64,000 nt of DNA from Pseudomonas kilonensis (lineage in GTDB: Bacteria > Pseudomonadota > Gammaproteobacteria > Pseudomonadales > Pseudomonadaceae): NCBI RefSeq assembly GCF_001269885.1, contig NZ_LHVH01000034.1:124001-188000 (forward strand), given 5' to 3'. The notes beneath the pieces were generated by a model, which was not told the origin of the DNA, did no database searches, and was given only the letters and a program-made list of their open reading frames with translations. Shown piece after piece: positions 7,849 through 18,380 of the stretch (positions are counted from its first letter, which is position 1; every line of letters starts with the position of its first letter). The translations under genes and the position numbers were made by a program.

Positions 7849-9144
7849 ATGCTGGAAAGGCTGTTTCAACTCAAGGCACACAACACCAACGTGCGGACCG
7901 AGATCCTGGCGGGCGTCACAACGTTCCTGGCGATGGCCTACATTCTGTTCGTCAACCCGAGCATCCTCGGCGAAACCGGCATGGACAAGGGCGCGGTGTT
8001 CGTCGCCACCTGCCTGGCAGCGGCCATTGGCTCCACGGTCATGGGCCTGATCGCCAACTATCCGATCGCCCTCGCCCCGGGCATGGGCCTGAATGCCTTC
8101 TTTACCTACACCGTGGTCCTGCACATGGGCCACACCTGGCAAGTGGCGCTGGGCGCAGTGTTCATCTCCGCCGTACTGTTCTTCATATTGTCGATCTTTC
8201 GTATCCGCGAATGGATCATCAACAGCATCCCGCTGCCGCTGCGCTCGGCGATTGCCGCCGGCATCGGCCTGTTCCTGGCGCTGATCGCCCTGAACAACGC
8301 CGGCATCGTGGTGAAAAACCCGGCGACCATGGTCGGCCTCGGCGACTTGAAACAACCGGCGCCGATCCTCGCCACGCTGGGCTTTGTCCTGATCGTCGCC
8401 CTCGAAGCCTTGAAAGTACGCGGCGCGGTGCTGATCGGCATCCTGGCGGTCACCATCGTTTCGATCCTGATGGGCTTCACCTCGTTCAACGGCGTCATCT
8501 CCGCGCCGCCATCCCTGGCCCCGACCTTCCTGCAACTGGACATCAAGGGCGCCCTGGACATCGGCCTGGTGAGCGTGATCTTCGCCTTCCTGTTCGTCGA
8601 CCTGTTCGACAACTCCGGCACCCTGATCGGCGTCGCCAAGCGCGCCGGGCTGATGGGCAAGGACGGCCACATGCCGAAGATGGGCCGTGCGCTGATCGCC
8701 GACAGCACCGCCGCCATGGCCGGTTCGCTGCTGGGCACCTCCACCACCACCAGCTACATCGAATCGGCGGCGGGCGTCAGTGCCGGCGGCCGCACCGGCC
8801 TGACCGCCGTCGTCGTGGCAATCCTGTTCCTGCTGGCGCTGTTCTTCTCGCCACTGGCCGCCAGCGTCCCGCCCTTCGCCACCGCGCCAGCCCTGTTGTT
8901 CGTCGCCGTACTGATGACCTCGGGCCTGGCGGAAATCGACTGGGACGACATCACCGTCGCCGCGCCCGTGGTGGTGACCGCCCTGGCAATGCCGTTCACC
9001 TATTCCATCGCCAACGGCATCGCTTTCGGTTTCATCGCCTGGACCGCCATCAAACTGGTCTCCGGCCGTGGCCGTGAGTTGAACCCGGCGCTGGTCATTC
9101 TGTCGATCCTGTTCGTGATCAAGTTGGGTTGGTACAACGCATGA
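7849..9144 (+). CDS. NCS2-family purine permease (GhxP/AzgA-like)
   Basis: A 431-residue inner-membrane transporter with about 12-14 helices. It fits the AzgA-like (COG2252) branch of NCS2: TFLAMAYILFVNPSILGETG near the N-terminus, ALAPGMGLNAFFTYTVV near residue 75, and FLFVDLFDNSGTLIGVAK near residue 250, with the polar residues that bind hypoxanthine, guanine or adenine. Proton-coupled purine uptake is inferred; the base cannot be named. The ATG at 7849 follows a GGGGAG site and gives normal length; a longer upstream reading is unrelated to the family. Its stop overlaps the trmA start by four bases (ATGA). Confidence 0.9.
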   Translation: MLERLFQLKAHNTNVRTEILAGVTTFLAMAYILFVNPSILGETGMDKGAVFVATCLAAAIGSTVMGLIANYPIALAPGMGLNAFFTYTVVLHMGHTWQVALGAVFISAVLFFILSIFRIREWIINSIPLPLRSAIAAGIGLFLALIALNNAGIVVKNPATMVGLGDLKQPAPILATLGFVLIVALEALKVRGAVLIGILAVTIVSILMGFTSFNGVISAPPSLAPTFLQLDIKGALDIGLVSVIFAFLFVDLFDNSGTLIGVAKRAGLMGKDGHMPKMGRALIADSTAAMAGSLLGTSTTTSYIESAAGVSAGGRTGLTAVVVAILFLLALFFSPLAASVPPFATAPALLFVAVLMTSGLAEIDWDDITVAAPVVVTALAMPFTYSIANGIAFGFIAWTAIKLVSGRGRELNPALVILSILFVIKLGWYNA

Positions 9145-10220
9145 CTTTTGATTCCCAGGCCTACGCCGCTCAGCTCCAGGACAAAGTCACCCGCTTGCGT
9201 GACCTGTTGGCGCCATTCGAGGCACCAGAACCTGCGGTGTTCGATTCGCCCCTGAAGCACTTCCGCCTGCGCGCCGAATTCCGTCTCTGGCGCGAGGCCG
9301 GCGAACGGCATTACGCAATGTTCTCCCAGGACGACAAGCGCACACCGATCCTCATTGAGGAGTTTCCCATCGCCAGCCTGCGCATCAACCAGTTGATGCC
9401 GCAACTCAAGGCCGCCTGGCAAGCCAGCGCGCCCCTGAGCCACAAGCTGTTCCAGGTGGAGTTCCTGACTACCCTGGCGGGTGACGCGATGATCACCCTG
9501 TGTTATCACCGCCCGCTGGACGAGCACTGGCACGCTGCCGCCTCGAAGCTGGCGGCAGACCTGGGCGTGAGCATCATTGGCCGCTCCAAGGGCAAGCGCG
9601 AAGTGATCGGCCACGACTACGTGGTAGAGAAGCTCGAAGTGGGCGGTCGTACCTTCAGTTATCGCCAACCCGAAGGCGCCTTCACCCAGCCCAACGGCAC
9701 GGTGAACCAGAAGATGCTCAACTGGGCCTATGACGCGCTGGGCGATCGCAGCGACGATCTGCTGGAGTTGTACTGCGGCAACGGCAACTTCACCCTGCCC
9801 CTGGCCACCCGCGTGCGCAAAGTGCTGGCCACCGAAATCAGCAAGACCTCGGTGAACGCCGCGCTGAGCAACCTCAGCGAAAACGCTGTGGATAACGTCA
9901 CGCTGGTGCGCCTGTCCGCTGAAGAGCTGACCGAAGCCCTGAACGAAGTCCGGCCGTTCCGTCGCTTGCATGGTATTGACCTGAAAAGCTACGAATTCGG
10001 CAGTGTCTTCGTCGATCCGCCTCGCGCCGGCATGGACCCGGATACCTGCGAGCTGACACGGCGCTTCGACAACATCCTGTACATCTCCTGCAACCCGGAC
10101 ACCCTCGCCGCGAACATCGCGCAACTGAACGACACCCACCGCATCACGCGCTGCGCGTTGTTCGATCAATTTCCCTGGACCCATCACATGGAGTCTGGGG
10201 TGTTGTTGACTCGGCGTTAA
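9141..10220 (+). CDS. trmA: tRNA (uracil-5-)-methyltransferase TrmA
   Basis: The 359-residue enzyme makes m5U54 in the T loop of tRNA with SAM. It shows the family set: substrate-loop QPEGAFTQPNGTVN near residue 175, SAM loop LELYCGNGNFTLPLA near residue 205, VDPPRAGMD near residue 290, and the nucleophile in LYISCNPDTL near residue 312. There is no N-terminal iron-sulfur cysteine cluster, which separates it from RlmC/RlmD. The start MTFDSQAYAAQLQ at 9141 overlaps the permease stop, indicating translational coupling. It is followed by a REP element. Confidence 0.95.
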   Translation: MTFDSQAYAAQLQDKVTRLRDLLAPFEAPEPAVFDSPLKHFRLRAEFRLWREAGERHYAMFSQDDKRTPILIEEFPIASLRINQLMPQLKAAWQASAPLSHKLFQVEFLTTLAGDAMITLCYHRPLDEHWHAAASKLAADLGVSIIGRSKGKREVIGHDYVVEKLEVGGRTFSYRQPEGAFTQPNGTVNQKMLNWAYDALGDRSDDLLELYCGNGNFTLPLATRVRKVLATEISKTSVNAALSNLSENAVDNVTLVRLSAEELTEALNEVRPFRRLHGIDLKSYEFGSVFVDPPRAGMDPDTCELTRRFDNILYISCNPDTLAANIAQLNDTHRITRCALFDQFPWTHHMESGVLLTRR

Positions 10221-10256
10221 ACGCTGGGGCGACCTCCCTCTGGCTGGGCAAAGCTC

Positions 10257-10343
10257 TGTGGGAGCAAGGCTTGCCCGCGATACAGGCGACTCAATTTCTG
10301 AAAGACCGCATCGCCTGTATCGCGGGCAAGCCTTGCTCCCACA
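10257..10343. repeat. REP element pair
   Basis: TGTGGGAGC...GCTCCCACA pair with GGCTTGCCCGCGATACAGGC arms. It lies after trmA, in the 300-base gap before aroQ; the rest of that gap holds the aroQ control region. Confidence 0.9.
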
Positions 10344-10393
10344 AATAAATGCCCTCGCCACAAGAGCCCTCCCTCCTCTCTTGGCAAAGGTCA

Positions 10394-10464
10394 TGTTCGA
10401 TCATCGAACACTTATTGGCCGATGTCGGCTGCTTTATTTGACCAAATTAACCATCTAGTACAAT
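10394..10464 (+). promoter_or_regulatory. aroQ promoter region with IclR-type palindrome
   Basis: TGTTCGATCATCGAACA at 10394-10410 is a perfect palindrome resembling the PcaR/PobR (IclR-family) site GTTCGATAATCGCAC. A second palindrome, GCCGATGTCGGC, is at 10418-10429. TTGACC at 10438 and TACAAT at 10459 could be -35 and -10, though the 15-base spacing is short. The palindrome would sit just upstream of -35, an activator position. A near copy lies at 14742-14758. Confidence 0.5.
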
Positions 10465-10522
10465 TTATCTCCAACGGCTGAAACCCCGCCGACACCAACA
10501 ATAAAAATGTGGAGAAATTGCG

Positions 10523-10963
10523 ATGCCTCCGATCGTTCTGGTGCTCAACGGCCCGAACCTGAACCTGCTCGGCACCCGCGAGCCGGCGACTTATGGCCAT
10601 GAAACCCTGGCTGACATCTCGGCACTGTGCGGCCGCGCCGCTGAAGAATTCGGCCTGGCGGTGGAATTTCGCCAGACCAACCAGGAAGGCGAATTGCTGG
10701 ACTGGGTTCACGGCGCCCGTGGCCGCTGCGCCGGTATCGTCATCAACCCGGCAGCCTGGACCCACACCTCCGTGGCGATCCGCGATGCCTTGGTGGCCAG
10801 CGAAGTACCGGTCATCGAAGTCCACCTGTCCAACGTCCACGCCCGTGAGACCTTCCGTCATCACTCCTTCGTCTCATCCGTCGCCATTGGCGTGATGTGC
10901 GGGTTTGGTAGCCATGGTTATCGTCTGGCCCTTGAACATTTCAGTCAGCGGTTGAAGGGTTGA
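10523..10963 (+). CDS. aroQ: Type II 3-dehydroquinate dehydratase (catabolic copy)
   Basis: A 146-residue dodecamer-forming type II dehydroquinase. Catalytic residues are visible: Tyr in TREPATYGHET, Arg and Glu in FRQTNQEGELLDWVH, Asn and His in INPAAWTHTS, and the VIEVHLSNVHARETFRHHS loop with His and Arg. It dehydrates 3-dehydroquinate to 3-dehydroshikimate. Because it is coupled to a dehydrogenase and sits next to quiC and a permease, this copy most likely serves quinate breakdown, while another copy elsewhere would serve aromatic synthesis. Its stop overlaps the next gene's ATG by one base (TGATG). Confidence 0.93.
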   Translation: MPPIVLVLNGPNLNLLGTREPATYGHETLADISALCGRAAEEFGLAVEFRQTNQEGELLDWVHGARGRCAGIVINPAAWTHTSVAIRDALVASEVPVIEVHLSNVHARETFRHHSFVSSVAIGVMCGFGSHGYRLALEHFSQRLKG

Positions 10964-11820
10964 TGAGCATGTCGAATATCACTGTGCTGGCCGGCCTGAT
11001 CGGCGCGGGCATCCAGGCTTCTCGCACGCCTGCGCTGCATGAGCATGAGGGCGATGCCCAAGGCATGCGTTACCTCTATCGGCTGATCGACCTCGATGCG
11101 CTGAAGCTCGACAGCGGCGCCCTGGCCGATCTACTGGTGGCCGCCGAACGCATGGACTTCACCGGCCTGAACATCACCTTCCCCTGCAAGCAGGCGATCA
11201 TCCCGCTGCTCGATGAGTTGTCACCCGAGGCCCGTGGTATCGGCGCGGTCAACACCGTGGTGCTCAAGGACGGCAAGCGCATCGGCCACAACACCGACTG
11301 CCTGGGGTTCGCCGAAGGTTTTCGTCGCGGCCTGGGGGATGTGGCGCGCAAGCGTGTGGTCCAGATGGGCGCCGGTGGCGCCGGCGCGGCGGTGGCCCAT
11401 GCGCTGTTGATGGAAGGCGTAGAAACCCTGAGCATTTTTGACGTCGAGGTCAGCCGTGCCGAGGCGCTGGCCAACAACTTGAATCAACACTTCGGCGCTG
11501 GCCGCGCCCGCGCCGGGCATGACCTGCCCACCGCCATGGCCGAGGCCGATGGCCTGGTGAACACCACGCCCATGGGCATGGCAAAACTACCGGGCATGCC
11601 GGTGCCGGTCGAGCTGTTGCGCGGCACTTTATGGGTCGCGGAGATCGTCTACTTCCCACTGGAAACCGAACTGCTGCGCAACGCCCGCGCGGTCGGCTGC
11701 CGCACACTGGATGGCGGCAACATGGCCGTGTTCCAGGCGGTGAAGGCGTTCGAATTATTCAGCGGCGTGGCACCAGATGCGCAGCGGATGCTGGCGCATT
11801 TCCAGGACATGAATCACTGA
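10963..11820 (+). CDS. Shikimate/quinate 5-dehydrogenase, NAD type
   Basis: A 285-residue member of the AroE/YdiB/QSDH family. The substrate site is GAGIQASRTPALHEHEG and LNITFPCKQA (catalytic Lys); GAVNTVVLKDGKRIGHNTDC follows, and the Rossmann turn is GAGGAGAAVAHAL near residue 130. After the second strand it reads SIFDVEVSRAEAL: the Asp there favours NAD over NADP, as in catabolic quinate/shikimate dehydrogenases, whereas biosynthetic AroE has a basic NRT-type clamp. So it probably oxidises shikimate and/or quinate. Either ATG at 10963 or 10969 could be used; the first overlaps the aroQ stop. A REP element ends the operon. Confidence 0.88.
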   Translation: MSMSNITVLAGLIGAGIQASRTPALHEHEGDAQGMRYLYRLIDLDALKLDSGALADLLVAAERMDFTGLNITFPCKQAIIPLLDELSPEARGIGAVNTVVLKDGKRIGHNTDCLGFAEGFRRGLGDVARKRVVQMGAGGAGAAVAHALLMEGVETLSIFDVEVSRAEALANNLNQHFGAGRARAGHDLPTAMAEADGLVNTTPMGMAKLPGMPVPVELLRGTLWVAEIVYFPLETELLRNARAVGCRTLDGGNMAVFQAVKAFELFSGVAPDAQRMLAHFQDMNH

Positions 11821-11837
11821 AGCCTGACTACATCCCC

Positions 11838-11926
11838 TGTGGGAGCGGGCTTGCTCGCGAATGCGGTGTGTCAGCAAGCAAATGTGCAACTGACACACCG
11901 CATTCGCGAGCAAGCCCGCTCCCACA
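11838..11926. repeat. REP element pair
   Basis: TGTGGGAGCGGGCTTGCTCG and its mirror, with GCGGTGTGTCAG inner arms. It lies between the convergent dehydrogenase and TetR genes. Confidence 0.92.
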
Positions 11927-11938
11927 CTGGATTCGGTG

Positions 11939-12616
11939 TCAGGCCTGCAGATAGCGCAATACCGATTCACAGACCATCTGCCGATGCCGCTGCTTGACCG
12001 CTTCATCCGACAGGTCGATCTGAAAGATCTCACCGAACGTCTGGCGATTGGACACCCGGTAAAAACAGAACGAACTGATCAGCAGATGCACATCCAGCGG
12101 CTCGAGGCCGGCACGGAACACACCCTCTTCAGCGCCGCGCCGCAGGATCACGCCCAGGGAATCGAGGATGGTATTGGTCATCGCCTTGATCGCGCCTGAC
12201 TGCTTCACGTACTCGGCGTTGTGGATGTTCTCGATGCAGACGATGCGCACGAAATCCACATTGCGATCGTGGTGGTCGAAGGTGAACTCCACCAGGCGCC
12301 GGATCGCGTCGACCGGGGCCAGTTCCGCCAGGTGCAGGCGGCTCTCGGTGGTGCGGATATCGCCGTAGAGTTTTTCCAGCACCTCGACGTACAACTGCTC
12401 CTTGCTGCCGAAGTAGTAGTAGATCATGCGCTTGGAGGTGTGGATGCGCTCGGCGATGGCGTCGACCCGGGCACCGGCCAGGCCTTGCTGGACGAACTCG
12501 ACGATGGCTTCCTGAAGAATGTTTTCCCGGGTCTTCTCCGGGTTGTTCTTGCGACTCTTGCGCGGCGCGACGACGGGTTCGTCGAGCGCTGCGGAAAGCT
12601 CTGGATTCATAGTCAT
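11939..12616 (-). CDS. TetR-family regulator of the quinate locus
   Basis: About 225 residues, with an N-terminal TetR HTH: NPEKTRENILQEAIVEFVQQ followed by GARVDAIAERIHTSKRMIYY and YFGSKEQLY. The ligand domain is helical and of the TetR_C type common in regulators of aromatic-acid genes. It lies 103 bases downstream of quiC on the same strand. Neighbouring genes suggest it senses quinate, shikimate or a product and controls quiC and the permease, but no ligand residue can be assigned. The start is uncertain: ATGs at 12616, 12610 and 12634 all lack a clear ribosome site; 12616 (MTMNPEL) is used here. Confidence 0.85.
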   Translation of the reverse strand: MTMNPELSAALDEPVVAPRKSRKNNPEKTRENILQEAIVEFVQQGLAGARVDAIAERIHTSKRMIYYYFGSKEQLYVEVLEKLYGDIRTTESRLHLAELAPVDAIRRLVEFTFDHHDRNVDFVRIVCIENIHNAEYVKQSGAIKAMTNTILDSLGVILRRGAEEGVFRAGLEPLDVHLLISSFCFYRVSNRQTFGEIFQIDLSDEAVKQRHRQMVCESVLRYLQA

Positions 12617-12719
12617 TGCGGGGCTCACGGCCATCACTGCACAGGCTGGCGATTATGGGCCGCACCGTGCACTGAAGGAAGCCACGACACGGCCCATTAC
12701 CGCCACGTTTACGATTTCC

Positions 12720-14621
<1,902 letters not shown>

Positions 14622-14741
14622 GACTTCGGCTCCCGGGACAGGCATCGGCTACAAAAGGTGCGCCGCTTTTTAAAGAGTCAGCCGATTATTGAGCTGTCAG
14701 TTTCTTTCAGCAATTTAATATGTACCATCCGGTTAGTTTTT

Positions 14742-14758
14742 TGGGCGATTATCGAACA
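14742..14758. promoter_or_regulatory. IclR/PcaR-like box between quiC and the permease
   Basis: TGGGCGATTATCGAACA. Read on the minus strand it contains GTTCGATAATCGC, very close to the published P. putida PcaR site. It matches the aroQ palindrome at 14 of 17 positions. A weaker dyad, ACCATCCGGT, lies nearby at 14724-14733 and might serve the TetR protein. Confidence 0.5.
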
Positions 14759-14887
14759 AAATGCCCATAGCTGAATTGACGATTTTTTGCTCACTGCGCA
14801 CCATCGCTCCCACATGGATGCCGGCCCTGCCGACCTCGATGGACAGACCCAGACCAACCATAAGAATTTCAAAAACGGGTACACGTT

Positions 14888-16225
14888 ATGATTCCTTCCC
14901 AAAGTTCCCGCCTGGCCCCCGCCCTGGGAGTCTCCACCGGCACCATCGGTGACAAGATCCGCGGCGCCATGGCCGTGGGCAAGACCCGTTGGGGCATGCT
15001 CGCCCTGGTGTTTTTCGCCACGACCCTGAACTACATCGACCGCGCCGCCCTGGGCGTCATGCAGCCGATCCTGGCCAAGGAAATGAACTGGACGGCGATG
15101 GACTACGCCAACATCAACTTCTGGTTCCAGGTCGGTTATGCCGTCGGCTTCGTGTTGCAGGGGCGGCTGATCGACCGGATCGGCGTCAAGCGCGTGTTCT
15201 TCTGCGCCGTGCTGCTCTGGAGCCTGGCGACCGGCGCCCACGGCCTAGCCACCTCGGCGGTGGGCTTCATGGTCTGCCGCTTTATCCTGGGCCTCACCGA
15301 AGCCGCCAACTACCCGGCCTGCGTGAAGACCACACGGCTGTGGTTCCCGGCGGGCGAGCGGGCCGTGGCCACCGGTATCTTCAACGCCGGGACCAACGTC
15401 GGCGCGATGTTCACCCCGATGCTGCTGCCGCTGGTCCTGCACGTGTGGGGCTGGCAGGCGGCGTTCCTGTGCATGGCCGCTCTGGGCGGGATCTGGCTGC
15501 TGTTCTGGGGCCTGAAATACTTCAACCCCGAAGACCACCCCACCGTCAAACAGTCGGAACTGGACTACATCCAGGCCCAGGACGAACCGGACCAGGTCCG
15601 CGTGCCGTTCTCACGCATCCTGCGCATGCGCGGCACCTGGGCGTTCGCCCTGGCCTACTCGATCACCGCCCCGGTGTTCTGGTTCTACCTCTATTGGCTG
15701 CCGCCGTTCCTGAACCAGCAGTACAACCTGGGCATCAACGTGACCCAGATGGGCATCCCGCTGATCATCATCTACCTCACCGCCGACTTCGGCAGCGTGG
15801 GCGGCGGCATCCTGTCTTCGTTCCTGATCGGCCGTGGCCTCAATCCGATCAAGGCGCGACTGGTGTCCATGCTGCTGTTCGCCTGCTGCATCATTGGTGT
15901 GATCATGGCCGCGGGTTCCAGCAGCCTGTGGATGGCGGTGTTCGCCATTTCCCTGGCCATCGGCGCGCACCAGGCCTGGACCGCCAACATCTGGAGCCTG
16001 GTCATGGACTACACGCCCAAGCACATGATGAGTACGGTGTTCGGCTTCGGCGGCATGTGCGCGGCCATCGGCGGGATGTTCATGACACAACTGGTGGGCC
16101 ACATCCTCACGATCACCAACAACAACTACACCGTGCTGTTCACCCTGATCCCGGCGATGTACTTCATTGCCCTGACCTGGCTGTACTTCATGGCACCGCG
16201 CAAGGTGCCTACGCTGGAAAACTGA
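14888..16225 (+). CDS. MFS transporter, anion:cation symporter (ACS) family, likely quinate/shikimate uptake
   Basis: A 445-residue protein with twelve predicted helices. The ACS-family pattern is clear: FFATTLNYIDRAALGVMQPI in helix 1, QGRLIDRIGVKRVFF as motif A, and FILGLTEAANYPACVKTTRL in helix 4, as in ExuT/GudP-type organic-acid symporters. Divergence from quiC and nearness to the dehydroquinate pathway point to quinate or shikimate as substrate; that is inferred. The start MIPSQSSRLAP at 14888 carries a longer cytoplasmic N-terminus than ExuT. A Met at residue 28 (MAVGKTRWGM) is an alternative start. Confidence 0.85.
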   Translation: MIPSQSSRLAPALGVSTGTIGDKIRGAMAVGKTRWGMLALVFFATTLNYIDRAALGVMQPILAKEMNWTAMDYANINFWFQVGYAVGFVLQGRLIDRIGVKRVFFCAVLLWSLATGAHGLATSAVGFMVCRFILGLTEAANYPACVKTTRLWFPAGERAVATGIFNAGTNVGAMFTPMLLPLVLHVWGWQAAFLCMAALGGIWLLFWGLKYFNPEDHPTVKQSELDYIQAQDEPDQVRVPFSRILRMRGTWAFALAYSITAPVFWFYLYWLPPFLNQQYNLGINVTQMGIPLIIIYLTADFGSVGGGILSSFLIGRGLNPIKARLVSMLLFACCIIGVIMAAGSSSLWMAVFAISLAIGAHQAWTANIWSLVMDYTPKHMMSTVFGFGGMCAAIGGMFMTQLVGHILTITNNNYTVLFTLIPAMYFIALTWLYFMAPRKVPTLEN

Positions 16226-16256
16226 TACCAGTCAGCCCGGGATTATTTATCCCACC

Positions 16257-16342
16257 GTGGGAGCAAGGCTTGCCCGCGATGAAGGTGCCTCGGTTCACTC
16301 AGGACCGCATCGTCTTCATCGCGGGCAAGCCTTGCTCCCACA
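16257..16342. repeat. REP element pair
   Basis: GTGGGAGCAAGGCTTGCCCG and its mirror, with GATGAAGGTG/CGTCTTCATC inner arms, between the convergent permease and DMT genes. Confidence 0.9.
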
Positions 16343-16364
16343 ATTGCCCCCTTCACAATCGGTG

Positions 16365-17243
16365 TTAAGCCCGCCGCTGTTGCCACGCCGCCGCCAACCC
16401 ACTCAAGCAGATCAAGGCGATACCCACCACGGTGGTCAGCGTCGGCGTGTGGTTGAACAACAACCAGCCCAGCAGCCCGGCAAACACGATCTGGCAGTAC
16501 CCGAACGGCGCGAGCAGCGCCGGGGCGGCAAAGCGGAAGGCCTGGGTCAGCATCAGGTGCGCCGTCATCCCGCAGGCGCCCAGCGCCAGCATCATCGCAC
16601 CGTGCAACAGGCTCGGCACTTGCCAGAAGAACGGCACCAGCGCGCTCATCACCAAGGTATTGCACAAGCCGGCGAAGAAGTTGCTGGTGGTCGGGCTGTC
16701 GATCTCGCTGAGCTTGCGCGTGAGCAGTTGGTAGAAACAGAAGAACAGCGCCGAACAGAACGGCAGTATCACCGCCGGGGTGAACAGATCGCCGCCGGGA
16801 TGGACAATGATCAACACCCCGATAAAACCGAAGATCACCGCGATCCATTGGCCGCGTGTCACGTGTTCGCCCAACAATGGCACCGACAACGCGGTGACCA
16901 GCACAGGCGCGAGAAAGTTGACCGCTGTCGCCTCCGCCAGTGGAATGAACATCAACGCGGAGGTGAAAAACAGACTGGTGCCCAGCAGGCACAACGCCCG
17001 GGCCAGTTGCCACAACGGACGCTTGGTACGCAGCACCCGCAGCCCCGAGCGCGGCAGGAAAATACCCGCCATCAACAAGGTGTGCACCACGTAGCGCGCC
17101 CAGACCACCATGATGATCGGGTAGAAACCCGAGAGGTATTTCGACAACGCGTCATGACTGGAGAACAGGAACGTTGCGACCAGAATAAGCACGATGCCCT
17201 TGAAAGCCTGATTGACGCCGGAGAGCGGTGTGCTGACGGTCAT
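16365..17243 (-). CDS. DMT-superfamily (EamA) transporter
   Basis: A 292-residue inner-membrane protein made of two EamA halves of five helices each. The first half opens FKGIVLILVATFLFSSHDAL and has ARYVVHTLLM. The second ends VVGIALICLSGLAAAW. EamA proteins export amino acids, nucleosides or other small metabolites, but no substrate is evident here. The ATG at 17243 is the only reasonable start; its ribosome site is weak. It is divergent from ypfJ across 250 bases with no recognisable feature. Confidence 0.85.
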   Translation of the reverse strand: MTVSTPLSGVNQAFKGIVLILVATFLFSSHDALSKYLSGFYPIIMVVWARYVVHTLLMAGIFLPRSGLRVLRTKRPLWQLARALCLLGTSLFFTSALMFIPLAEATAVNFLAPVLVTALSVPLLGEHVTRGQWIAVIFGFIGVLIIVHPGGDLFTPAVILPFCSALFFCFYQLLTRKLSEIDSPTTSNFFAGLCNTLVMSALVPFFWQVPSLLHGAMMLALGACGMTAHLMLTQAFRFAAPALLAPFGYCQIVFAGLLGWLLFNHTPTLTTVVGIALICLSGLAAAWQQRRA

Positions 17244-17495
17244 GAGGGAAACCTGCGTTGCTTGATGTAAGGGCCGTGACACACGATGCAGTTGTTGGGC
17301 CAGCGAGCATACCGATAAGTTCTGAATCCGAAGTGTAATGAAAATTCCGCAGCCAGGCAGGATTGGCTCACCGCTGAACCAAACCCCGTGTCCGTTGCCT
17401 GACAGCTCAAGCGCGGCGCGCACCTTGGGCGCCTAAAAGCTAGACTCATCGCCACAGCAGTCATTTCTCGCAGGGTCATTCAGAGGGTTTCCCAC

Positions 17496-18380
17496 ATGTT
17501 ATGGAAAAAAGGTCGCCGCAGTGACAACGTGGTGGACGCTCGCGGTGACGGTGGGGGCGGCGGCGGAATGCGTTTCGGCGGCGGCAAGGGGTTGAGCCTG
17601 ACGGCCGTCCTCCTGATCGTCGGCATCGGCTGGATCACCGGTCAGGACCCGATGCAGATTCTCGGGCAACTGGCCGGGCAGATGGACCAGTCCGCCCCCG
17701 CCACTTCACAAACCCGCCAGGCGCCACCGGCCAACGATGAACAGGCCGAGTTCGTGCGCTCGATCCTCGGCGATACCGAAGACACCTGGGGCCAGGTGTT
17801 CCAGCAGGCCGGACGCCAATACCAGCAACCCAAACTGGTGTTGTTCAGCGGTCGAGTCAATTCGGCCTGCGGCCTTGCCTCATCGGCGACCGGTCCGTTC
17901 TATTGCCCGGCAGACCGCCAGGTCTACCTGGACATGAGCTTCTTCAAGGAAATGTCCCAACGCTTCGCCGCGGCCGGGGACTTCGCCCAGGCCTACGTCA
18001 TTGCACACGAAGTCGGCCACCATGTGCAGACGCTGCTCGGCGTGTCGGCGAAAATCCAGGAAGCGCGCCAGCAAGGCCGGCAGATGGAAGGCGACGGCGG
18101 CTTGTTGGTACGCCAGGAGTTGCAGGCCGATTGCCTGGCGGGTGTGTGGGCCAACCATGCGCAAAAACGCCTGAACTGGCTGGAGCCGGGAGACATCGAG
18201 GAGGCCTTGAACGCCGCCAATGCCATCGGCGATGACCGCTTGCAGCAACAAGGCCAGGGCCGCGTGGTGCCGGACTCCTTCACCCACGGCACGTCGGCGC
18301 AGCGCGTGCGCTGGTTCAAGACCGGGTTCGCCCAGGGCCAGGTCAGTCAGTGCGACACGTTCGCGGCGAAAGCCCTGTAG
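17496..18380 (+). CDS. ypfJ: YpfJ-family neutral zinc metallopeptidase
   Basis: A 294-residue membrane-anchored protein of the YpfJ/KPN_02809 family. The N-terminus MLWKKGRRSDNVVDARG is followed by a glycine-rich run, then one helix (LSLTAVLLIVGIGWITG, residues 33-49). The zinc site HEVGHH is at residues 171-176, with a downstream ELQADCLAGVWANH that supplies the third ligand. The catalytic part should face the periplasm. Substrates are unknown. The next gene begins directly after the stop codon, so they share an operon. Confidence 0.93.
   Translation: MLWKKGRRSDNVVDARGDGGGGGGMRFGGGKGLSLTAVLLIVGIGWITGQDPMQILGQLAGQMDQSAPATSQTRQAPPANDEQAEFVRSILGDTEDTWGQVFQQAGRQYQQPKLVLFSGRVNSACGLASSATGPFYCPADRQVYLDMSFFKEMSQRFAAAGDFAQAYVIAHEVGHHVQTLLGVSAKIQEARQQGRQMEGDGGLLVRQELQADCLAGVWANHAQKRLNWLEPGDIEEALNAANAIGDDRLQQQGQGRVVPDSFTHGTSAQRVRWFKTGFAQGQVSQCDTFAAKAL

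Noticed and set aside
14721..14738. TGTACCATCCGGTTAGTT as a TetR operator
   Set aside because: Only the ACC...GGT core is symmetric; too weak to call, and mentioned only as a possibility.
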